From Myxococcales bacterium (GTDB lineage Bacteria; Myxococcota_A; Polyangia; Polyangiales; Houyiibacteriaceae), in NCBI GenBank assembly GCA_020354595.1, contig CP070650.1, positions 2,426,855-2,441,170 on the forward strand: 14,316 nt of DNA, given 5' to 3'. How positions within the stretch are numbered: position 1 is the stretch's first letter; the number at the start of each line of letters is the position of its first letter. The notes below the pieces were generated by a model. The model was given only the letters and a program-made list of their open reading frames with translations. It ran no database searches and was not told where the DNA came from. A program made the position numbers and the translations under genes. Shown piece by piece: positions 7,186-13,220 of this stretch.

Positions 7186-7503
7186 CTAGTCTAGGTCGCC
7201 GGCTTTTGCCTTTGCGATCCACTTCTCCATCGTCCTTTGGACGACGTCGAGGGCCATGTTTTTGAAGGGGCGCAGTAGGAGTGGGACCTTCCCCATATCG
7301 ATGATCACTCGACCTGGCTCCATGTCGACGGTGGCTGCCACACTGATGCCTTTGACGTGGAAGGTGATCTCTGCGTGCGTATCCGTCGTCCACGTGGTTG
7401 TGGCGTCGTACTTCTCCCATTTCTTGGTGTAGTGCTCGGCAGCCTTTTCGGCCGCCTGCTTGGCAAGCTCGGGGCTCAGGTCGTGTTCGATGATGTGCTG
7501 CAT
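7186..7503 (-). CDS. Small protein resembling the polyhydroxyalkanoic acid system family (PHA_gran_rgn)
   Basis: This is a 105-residue soluble protein. An N-terminal amphipathic, Ala/Lys/Glu-rich helix (LSPELAKQAAEKAAEHYTKKW, about 9-29) is followed by alternating beta strands (TTTWTTDTHAEITFHV, then GISVAATVDMEPGRVIIDM). It ends with LLLRPFKNMALDVVQRTMEKW. This order matches small proteins annotated as putative polyhydroxyalkanoic acid system proteins (PF09650/TIGR02610), which are found near PHA synthase genes and whose biochemical role is poorly defined. The match is from memory of the pattern, not from a search. No PHA synthase or depolymerase lies in the window. The ATG at 7503 has GAGAGG closely upstream; the longer frame beginning at 7668 lies inside the ATPase gene. 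It is the last gene of the ATPase operon, with a 47-nt gap. Confidence 0.65.
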   Translation of the reverse strand: MQHIIEHDLSPELAKQAAEKAAEHYTKKWEKYDATTTWTTDTHAEITFHVKGISVAATVDMEPGRVIIDMGKVPLLLRPFKNMALDVVQRTMEKWIAKAKAGDLD

Positions 7504-7550
7504 GAAGCCTCTCGGTGGAATGGAGGATGGCACGAAAAGGCGGGGACACG

Positions 7551-8630
7551 CTATGTCACGGCTTGGACGCTGCGGCCGAGGTCGATCCAGGCGGCGAGCG
7601 CGGACGTATCGCCGAGCGGCCGGGTGGCTTCGGGAAGCGCAAAGGCCGGGGCGTCGTGCTCGCGACAAAAAGCCTCCATGTTGGCCAGCTTGCGGGCTTG
7701 CTCCTCGGCGAGCGTCGCGCGCATCTGTGCGAGCTTGGGGGCCAAATCGTGGAGCCGAGCGGGAAGCGCAGCGAGGTGATCGCCGGAAAGGTCCACCTCG
7801 GGGATGAACGCACGATTGAACACGAGATAGCCAAGCTCGAAGTCGCGTGCGGAGACCTCCGCAGCGACCGAACGGGCCGACTGCAGGCCCACCGAGTCCG
7901 GAGAAGACACCAGCAGGAAGGTCGTGCTCGACGACCGCATTAAGTCACGCACCTCTTTGGCGCGAATGGCAAAGCCTTCCCGGAGGAAGGCCATCTCGGT
8001 CAGAAACTCGGTCAACGCCGAGACCAGAGAGTCGCCGCCCACGGTGCGGAGGAGCCGTTGGGCGATCGAGCCGACGGGCCCCTGCGAAGTGTCACCCGAG
8101 GCCTGCAGAAACCATCGGACGACCCGTTGGTCGAGAAACCGCACTAGTCGCACGGGCGCGTCGAGGATCTCGATCGAGCTCTGTGCCGGCGGTGTGTCCA
8201 CGACGACGAGGTCGTAGCGCGGGTCATGCACCGTCTCGTGAACACGCTCCATCGCAGCATAGGCGTGCGAGCGCGCCAGCGTGCTCGAGAACGCTTGATA
8301 GATGCGGTTGTCGAGGACGCGCTGCGCTCGCGCCTCGTCGTGCGCCGCGCGACGGATGATCTCGTCCGCGCTGGCCTTGGTCTCGAGCATCGCGGCATGC
8401 AGCTCGCCTCCTTGGGAGGCTCCTGGCAGAGGGATGTCGGAAGGAACGTCGCGAATGCCTCGAATTCCGAGCGCGTCCGCTAGGCGCCGAGCCGGGTCGG
8501 CCGTGAGCACGAGCACGGAGCGCCCGCGCATGGCTTCGCGGAGCCCGAGCGCAGCAGCAAAGGTAGTCTTTCCGACTCCACCGACCCCAACACAGAACGC
8601 GAGCCTGCAGTCGTCTTCGAGCGCGATCAC
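7551..8630 (-). CDS. ArsA/Get3-like P-loop ATPase, second of a pair
   Basis: The 359-residue protein belongs to the ArsA/Get3 branch of the SIMIBI P-loop ATPases. Visible are the P-loop GVGGVGKTT (15-23), the switch-like TADPARRLADALG (43-55) that corresponds to the family's DPAH-x-LGD motif, and LVVVDTPPA (141-149), the Walker B/switch II region. The C-terminal third is helical and basic-acidic, with no membrane segment. Unusually, the signature lysine of the deviant Walker A (GKGG in the partner) is Val16 here, so trans-activation of ATP hydrolysis by this residue should be lost. There are no clustered cysteines for arsenite or a CXXC zinc site, so neither arsenite export nor classical tail-anchor targeting is supported. 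The GTG start at 8630 overlaps the partner's stop (GTGA) and has GGAGGAG 8 nt upstream, which indicates coupled synthesis and probably a heterodimer, as in mycobacterial Rv3679/Rv3680-type pairs. Confidence 0.85.
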   Translation of the reverse strand: MIALEDDCRLAFCVGVGGVGKTTFAAALGLREAMRGRSVLVLTADPARRLADALGIRGIRDVPSDIPLPGASQGGELHAAMLETKASADEIIRRAAHDEARAQRVLDNRIYQAFSSTLARSHAYAAMERVHETVHDPRYDLVVVDTPPAQSSIEILDAPVRLVRFLDQRVVRWFLQASGDTSQGPVGSIAQRLLRTVGGDSLVSALTEFLTEMAFLREGFAIRAKEVRDLMRSSSTTFLLVSSPDSVGLQSARSVAAEVSARDFELGYLVFNRAFIPEVDLSGDHLAALPARLHDLAPKLAQMRATLAEEQARKLANMEAFCREHDAPAFALPEATRPLGDTSALAAWIDLGRSVQAVT

Positions 8631-9553
8631 CAGAGCCGCTCCTCCGCGAGGGCATCGGCCAGCGCTTCGATGATCTCGGCGCCCTCTTCGGCTCTCGCTT
8701 CGAACGCGACGGTGGGAAGCTCGATGTCGTGTCGCAGGCCTGCAAGGCATTTGTTGGCGGTGTCGCCTCGTCGACCGAGATAGTCGGCCAGGGCCAAATC
8801 CGGCGCCCAGGGCTCCCTTGCGCTCGGCCCTTCGAGCTCCTCGGCGACCAATCGTCGCTCGTCCTCGGTGAGCCAGGCGCGGGGGATCCGATTGATGAAA
8901 AGGCAGCCGAGATGGAGGTCCCTCCGCCCGACAAGCCCGCGATAGAGCTGGATGGTCTCGTTGACCGCCAAGGGCTCCGGAACGGTGACGATGTGAACCG
9001 CGCACCGGTTCCCGTCCCGCACGAGCTCGGTGGCGCTGTCGACCACCTGGCGGAGCGGGCCATCTTTGAGGAACACCTCCAGCACTCCCGGAAGGTCGAA
9101 GAACATCAACGCGTGACCGGTCGACTCGAGATCCACCAGTATAGGTCCCCACTGCTCGTCGCTTGCAAGCTGGGCCACACGGTGAAGCGTCACGATCTCG
9201 TCCACGCCGGGCGCCGCCATGAATAGCTTGCGCAGCGATCTGTTTCTCGCCACGAGAGTCGCCACGAAGCGCAGCTTGAGCCTCGAGGTGATGTAGTCGA
9301 TCAAGGCCGGCTCGAACTGAATCCGAGTCGCGAAGACGCCTGGCGCCACCTCCGAGGGCTCGTAGCCGACGTTGGGTCCGCGAAACAGGTGGGATGAAGA
9401 GGTGTGGATTCCGAGCTCGACGATCAGAGGCCGTTTTCCCGCCTTGGCCGCAGTCGTCGCAAGCGCGCCGAGCAGGGTCGACTTGCCCACCCCACCCTTG
9501 CCGGTGAAGAACTGAACCGGCCGCGTCAGAGGATCCCGGCTGGGCGCATCCAC
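8627..9553 (-). CDS. ArsA/Get3-like P-loop ATPase, first of a pair
   Basis: The protein (308 residues from the GTG at 9553, or 311 from the GTG at 9562) has a complete deviant Walker A, TGKGGVGKST, close to its N-terminus, and a switch II-like VDLESTGHALMFFDLP, the counterpart of the DTAPTGHTLR motif of ArsA/Get3, with Leu-Glu-Ser replacing Thr-Ala-Pro. LFINRI is the family's nucleotide-base-recognition-like asparagine strand. It is cytosolic, with no membrane segment and no CXXC. I prefer 9553 because AGGTG lies 6 nt before it; the 9562 GTG has no visible Shine-Dalgarno. The gene heads an operon with the second ATPase (GTGA overlap) and the PHA-system-like gene, and is divergent from a prenyltransferase gene only 25 nt away. 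Arsenic transport is unlikely because no arsB, arsR or metal-binding cysteines are present. Pairing suggests a heterodimer with this subunit supplying the catalytic signature lysine. Confidence 0.85.
   Translation of the reverse strand: MDAPSRDPLTRPVQFFTGKGGVGKSTLLGALATTAAKAGKRPLIVELGIHTSSSHLFRGPNVGYEPSEVAPGVFATRIQFEPALIDYITSRLKLRFVATLVARNRSLRKLFMAAPGVDEIVTLHRVAQLASDEQWGPILVDLESTGHALMFFDLPGVLEVFLKDGPLRQVVDSATELVRDGNRCAVHIVTVPEPLAVNETIQLYRGLVGRRDLHLGCLFINRIPRAWLTEDERRLVAEELEGPSAREPWAPDLALADYLGRRGDTANKCLAGLRHDIELPTVAFEARAEEGAEIIEALADALAEERLW
8639..8645 (-). promoter_or_regulatory. Ribosome binding site GGAGGAG inside first ATPase gene
   Basis: On the minus strand a near-ideal Shine-Dalgarno lies within the last codons of the first ATPase gene, 8 nt before the GTG at 8630. 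It decides the start of the second ATPase and rules out the long 696-codon frame reaching back to 9641. Confidence 0.65.
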
Positions 9554-9578
9554 GGGATTCACCTAGCAGGATCGAAAC

Positions 9579-10460
9579 GTGATATCGAGTGACTCGGCAG
9601 GAATGAAAGCCTGGATCCAAGCGGCACGGCCTTTGGCCCACATCAATATCGTGGTGCCACTCCTTCTAGGACACGCGGCCGCATGGCACGACACGGGCCA
9701 AATGAGCTGGCCTTGGTTCGCGGCAGCACTCGCATGGGGTGTGTTGGATCATCTCTTCGTCATTTTCTCGAACGACTTTTCCGACCACGAGGCCGATAGC
9801 GGACGCCGAACGCTCCTCTCGGGAGGCTCCGGCGTGATCCCCGAAGGCAAGCTCCGCCCTCACCAAGTGCAACGCGCGGCGCAGCTCGCGGCGATTGCTC
9901 TCCTTTTGTATTCGTGCGGGCTGATGTTGCTCGGGCGCACGTGGACCCCGTTCTACGCGTTGGCGGCGCTTCTCCTCATGTGGCTCTACAGCTTCATGCC
10001 TGTGCGCCTGAGTTACCGCGGGGGCGGAGAGCTCCTCCAAGGCATCGGAGTCGGGATCGGCCTGCCGTCACTGGCGTATTACTTGCAGACCGAAGCGGTG
10101 TTCGCCCCGGGGTGGGTGATCTGGCCGGCAGCCCTGCTGGGAGTGTGCAGCAACGTCTTGACGGCGTTGCCGGACGCCGAGGACGACGCGCGCGCCGACA
10201 AGCGCACGTGGCCGGTGCGTCACGGGATGGCTTCGGCTCGTCGCTTTTCGTCGGCAGGAATCGCGTTCGCGGCATTTGGGGTGTTCCTGTGGACGCCAGG
10301 AGTCTCGATACCGGTGAAAGCCGCCGTCGCGATCATTCCGCTCCTTCCGCTATTGGCTGGGGCTCGCGCTCGCGATCCGTTTGCGGCCGCTTGGTGGTCC
10401 AGCATCGCCCTCAACTTGCTGGTCGCGCTCTGGATCCTCGCCATCGTGGTGAGGCTCTAG
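9579..10460 (+). CDS. UbiA/MenA-like membrane prenyltransferase (copy 1)
   Basis: The 293-residue polytopic membrane protein has about eight to nine hydrophobic segments and both Asp-rich motifs of the UbiA superfamily: NDFSDHEAD (65-73) and DAEDDARADKRT (199-210). They bind Mg2+ and the prenyl diphosphate. Between them is VRLSYRGGGELLQGIG, followed by YYLQT, which resembles 1,4-dihydroxy-2-naphthoate prenyltransferases (MenA). It would transfer a prenyl chain to an aromatic or other acceptor in the inner membrane; the acceptor is not evident. The GTG at 9579 has AGGA 7 nt upstream; the ATG at 9603 is the alternative but its AGGA is too close. Its stop shares CTAG with the stop of the convergent uncharacterised gene. 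Menaquinone synthesis is possible, but no other men genes are nearby and a second UbiA paralogue lies 0.7 kb away, so one or both may have another substrate. Confidence 0.88.
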   Translation: MISSDSAGMKAWIQAARPLAHINIVVPLLLGHAAAWHDTGQMSWPWFAAALAWGVLDHLFVIFSNDFSDHEADSGRRTLLSGGSGVIPEGKLRPHQVQRAAQLAAIALLLYSCGLMLLGRTWTPFYALAALLLMWLYSFMPVRLSYRGGGELLQGIGVGIGLPSLAYYLQTEAVFAPGWVIWPAALLGVCSNVLTALPDAEDDARADKRTWPVRHGMASARRFSSAGIAFAAFGVFLWTPGVSIPVKAAVAIIPLLPLLAGARARDPFAAAWWSSIALNLLVALWILAIVVRL

Positions 10461-11188
10461 CGAGCCAACCCTAGACGTCGAGCCGCTTCTTCTCGAAGCG
10501 CATCGAAATCGCGCCCCGCGTCGGGACGGGCGTCGAGCCGCCACGCTTCGACGGGCAGGCAGCCACGCTTGGCAAGGAGGCGGTACAAGCGAAGCTCGTC
10601 GTCGGGCTCACGTGAAAACGGAAACGGGTTTCTCGGAGCGGCGTCGCTGAGCTTCGAGTAGACCGCGTCGTCGGTCTCGATCAGCGTCAGAATGTCGCGC
10701 CCACGAGTCTCGATTTGTTGCAAGAACTCGAGGGAGAATGGGCCGACGCCGGCCCTCGCGCCCCGGTCACGACGTACCCAGCGCGCCCAGTCGAAACCGT
10801 ACATGAAGTCATGGACGTAGCGGAAGCGAATCGTGGACTGCTGGCCGTACATGCGCATCAAGCCCACCGTGATGGTCGTCGCCTTTGCGAGGTGCGCCGA
10901 GTAGTCGTCGGACTCGGAAGCGCGCGTATGAATCGAGGCGAGGTAGAAATCGAAATCCCACAAGAGGTTTTCGGGAAAGCTCATGAGCTGGGCTTCGGCG
11001 ACCGCGGACGCCGCAGCGGCCAACTGCGGCAGCTGCTCGGGACCGGCCAGGGACGCCACGAGCTCGCTCAGCGGGGTCGCCTCGTGGCGGCTCGAGTCGA
11101 GTGTCAACGGACCGTGTGCGGTGTCGGCGATGCGGGCGTCGATCTCGGCGAGCGGCGTGATGGTTTGATCTAGGGCGTGAGCGGTCAT
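10457..11188 (-). CDS. Uncharacterised soluble protein coupled to a UbiA prenyltransferase
   Basis: I do not recognise this 243-residue protein. It has no signal peptide or membrane segment and appears mostly helical. The central block looks most conserved in character: FPENLLWDFDFYLASIH (71-87), then the segment around 101-117 (AKATTITVGLMRMYGQQ) and RFRYVHDFMYGFDWARWV (121-138), rich in aromatic residues, with His and Asp that could bind a ligand or metal. The C-terminus is Arg/Asp/Glu-rich. The start is taken as the ATG at 11188, which overlaps the upstream prenyltransferase stop as ATGA; a GTG at 11209 is possible but lies inside that gene without a ribosome binding site. Synthesis is therefore translationally coupled to the prenyltransferase, suggesting a partner or next step in the same pathway. 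It is the last gene of the operon and its stop overlaps that of the convergent prenyltransferase 1. Confidence 0.8.
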   Translation of the reverse strand: MTAHALDQTITPLAEIDARIADTAHGPLTLDSSRHEATPLSELVASLAGPEQLPQLAAAASAVAEAQLMSFPENLLWDFDFYLASIHTRASESDDYSAHLAKATTITVGLMRMYGQQSTIRFRYVHDFMYGFDWARWVRRDRGARAGVGPFSLEFLQQIETRGRDILTLIETDDAVYSKLSDAAPRNPFPFSREPDDELRLYRLLAKRGCLPVEAWRLDARPDAGRDFDALREEAARRLGLAR

Positions 11189-12144
11189 GCCAAACTCGAA
11201 TGTAGCCACAACAAAACGGCGGCCACTGTCGTACTATGCCAGATCGCTCGGTGAAGGAAGTGTTTGTAGGCGCTTTGGGCGCCGAACGCGTTCGTGACGG
11301 CTTCCGCGCTCACTCTCCGCATCGCCGCGAAGTTCCAAAGAACGATCGCAATTGCGGGCAGCGCCGCCCAGACGGGGGTCCAATCGGGTCGCACGACCGC
11401 GGCTGCCACCCAGATCCCGCACCCCGCCAATACGGATGCTTCGGTCAGCCGTCGCGCCGCGGCATTGCCAAACGTGGAGGCGAAGGTGCGTTTCCCGCCT
11501 GCACGGTCGCTCTGTTCGTCCGAGAGCCCACTGGCAACGCCACTTGCGAGGCTCAACACGGCGAACCCCGCCACCCAAGGAAGGGCCACGGGCCCGATGC
11601 TGCCGGCCTGTAGGTAGAAGTTGTAGAGCGGGAGCGCGACGCCGACTCCGAACATCTCCAGAAGCTCGCCGCCCCCGCGGTAGTTCAAGCGCACCGGCGG
11701 CAGAGTGTAGGCGACGAAGACCAGCATGCATAACACGCCCGTCTCGAAGGCCATGCTCCGTCCAAGTGCCACCTCTGCACCGCCCGCCAACAACGCCGTC
11801 ACCACACCACACGCCACGCCAGCGACGCCGACCGAGCGCGAGCGAAGGATCCCATCTGGAATCGTCTTCGGCGAGCAACCGTCGGGAAACATCCTGCGCT
11901 TGAGCGCGTCGACCTCGCGATCGCCCCAGTCGTTTAGCAACACGATGAAGGCGAGGCCGAAAACAGTGAACCCGAAGCCCCAGCCGAGGGCGGCGAGGCT
12001 CAACTGGCCAGTCGCGCTCGCTCCGAGCAGCTGGCCGAAGAGCGCCGGAACGACCAGCTTGGGCCAGCTTGCCGGTTTGAGCGCGTAGAACCATCGATCG
12101 ACGCTCGAGTCGGGCAATCCGCCGCCGGTGAGCGACGCGGTCAT
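11185..12144 (-). CDS. UbiA-family membrane prenyltransferase (copy 2)
   Basis: The 319-residue protein has the UbiA layout: about eight to nine hydrophobic segments, first Asp motif NDWGDREVD (71-79) and second motif DEQSDRAGGKRT (209-220). It shares with copy 1 the signature PVRLNYRGGGELLEMFGVG (150-168) and FYLQAG, so the two are paralogues of the same MenA-like subfamily, though clearly diverged elsewhere. It should transfer a prenyl or related isoprenoid chain at the inner membrane. The ATG at 12144 overlaps the upstream CNNM/CorC-like stop (ATGA); the longer frame to 12216 would begin inside that gene. Its own stop overlaps the start of the uncharacterised gene downstream (ATGA). Specificity (menaquinone, another quinone, chlorophyll-like or lipid substrate) cannot be told from the sequence. 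Confidence 0.87.
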   Translation of the reverse strand: MTASLTGGGLPDSSVDRWFYALKPASWPKLVVPALFGQLLGASATGQLSLAALGWGFGFTVFGLAFIVLLNDWGDREVDALKRRMFPDGCSPKTIPDGILRSRSVGVAGVACGVVTALLAGGAEVALGRSMAFETGVLCMLVFVAYTLPPVRLNYRGGGELLEMFGVGVALPLYNFYLQAGSIGPVALPWVAGFAVLSLASGVASGLSDEQSDRAGGKRTFASTFGNAAARRLTEASVLAGCGIWVAAAVVRPDWTPVWAALPAIAIVLWNFAAMRRVSAEAVTNAFGAQSAYKHFLHRAIWHSTTVAAVLLWLHSSLA

Positions 12145-13220
12145 GAACCACCGGCCGGTGGGGTTTTCGGCGGCTCCGGAAGCTCGCTTGCGGCCCGCTT
12201 GGCGCGTGCTTCCCACTTGGCACGCGCCATCGCCCGCATGTCCTGAACGGAGTCCATCTCGTCGACGATCTCGAGGCCGATCAGTGTCTCTAGGACGTCC
12301 TCCATGGTGACGACGCCGTCGATTCCGCCATACTCGTCGACCACGACGGCGATGTGCTCACGGTTGTCGAGAAGCTTCTCGAACAACGAAGGCAACGGGA
12401 TCGTGTCCGGCACCATGAGGGCTTCGCGCGCGAAGGAGCGCAGAGGGGCGTCGAGCTCGTCGCGGGCGGCGCGCAGCAGCAGCTGGTCTTTGAGGATGTA
12501 GCCGGTCACCTGATCGGGGCTCTCGTTCCAAATCGGGATTCTGGAGAAGATCATGGAGCCGCGCTCGGCGACCGCATCCCGAACGGTCATGTTTTCTTCG
12601 AGAGAAAACATGACGGTGCGCGGCGTCATGATGTCCCGCGTCCGAAGCGAGCCAAAATGGAACAGGTTGCGCAGGATTCTCATCTCCGATTCGTCGAAGA
12701 CGCCTTGCTCTTCACCCACGCGCGCGAGAGCGGCGAACTCTTCTCTCGACAGGGTTTCGGCGGCTCTCCGCCGTTTCAGGGAGCGTGTGATCGCCTGGGA
12801 CAACCAGACGAGCGGCAGTAAGATCAGGATCATTGCTGGCAGAACCGTAGCCATGAGGCCGGTCAGCCTGCGCCAGTACATGGCGCCGAGGGTCTTTGGC
12901 AGAATCTCCGAGACCACCAGAATCCCAAACGTGAGAATCGCCGACGCGATGGCCAACGCTTCGGAGCCCCAGAGTCGTTGCGCTTCGGCGCCGACGCCAG
13001 CGGCGCCCGCGGTGTTGGCGATGGTGTTCAGACTGAGAATCGCCGCGAGCGGCCGATCGATGTGGGACTTGAGCGCGCGCAAGCGCGATCCGACCTTTGG
13101 CCGATCCTGCTCGAGCTTGGCGATGTGTGAAGGCGTGACGCTGAGGAGCGCAGCCTCCAGTATCGAGCAGACGAACGACACACCGAGCGCCAGCGCGAAG
13201 TAGACGAACAGTTTGGTCAT
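12141..13220 (-). CDS. CNNM/CorC-like membrane protein (DUF21 + CBS pair)
   Basis: The 359-residue protein begins with a DUF21/CNNM transmembrane domain of about four helices (roughly 2-27, 57-80, 86-111, 118-144). It includes the acidic-flanked SILEAALLS near the N-terminus and SEILPKTLG (104-112), both typical of the family. A cytosolic linker (EEFAALARVGEEQGVFDESEMRI, about 160-182) leads to two CBS motifs, about 196-255 (IMTPRTVMFSL, RIPIW) and 267-325 (VVDEYGGIDGVVTMEDVLE), which in relatives bind ATP-Mg or other adenylates. The family contains Mg2+ exporters and CorC/HlyC-like proteins. The usual C-terminal transporter-associated domain is absent; after residue 325 there is only a charged, Ala/Pro-rich tail. 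The ATG at 13220 overlaps the upstream stop (ATGA). It may supply Mg2+ homeostasis near Mg-dependent prenyltransferases, but that link is inference. Confidence 0.88.
   Translation of the reverse strand: MTKLFVYFALALGVSFVCSILEAALLSVTPSHIAKLEQDRPKVGSRLRALKSHIDRPLAAILSLNTIANTAGAAGVGAEAQRLWGSEALAIASAILTFGILVVSEILPKTLGAMYWRRLTGLMATVLPAMILILLPLVWLSQAITRSLKRRRAAETLSREEFAALARVGEEQGVFDESEMRILRNLFHFGSLRTRDIMTPRTVMFSLEENMTVRDAVAERGSMIFSRIPIWNESPDQVTGYILKDQLLLRAARDELDAPLRSFAREALMVPDTIPLPSLFEKLLDNREHIAVVVDEYGGIDGVVTMEDVLETLIGLEIVDEMDSVQDMRAMARAKWEARAKRAASELPEPPKTPPAGGS

Noticed and set aside
7185..7195. CCTAG-T-CTAGG inverted repeat at the end of the PHA-system-like gene
   Set aside because: The stem is only five base pairs with a one-base centre and no T-run; a hairpin is not sterically likely and nothing else supports a site.
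7551..9562. Arsenite resistance (ars) operon
   Set aside because: The ATPases lack metal-binding cysteines and no arsB, arsR, arsC or arsD gene is adjacent.
7551..9641. A single 696-residue fused ATPase
   Set aside because: Only the part after 8630 reads as ATPase in this frame; the earlier part is a shadow of the first ATPase gene. A GGAGGAG and a GTG start mark the true beginning.
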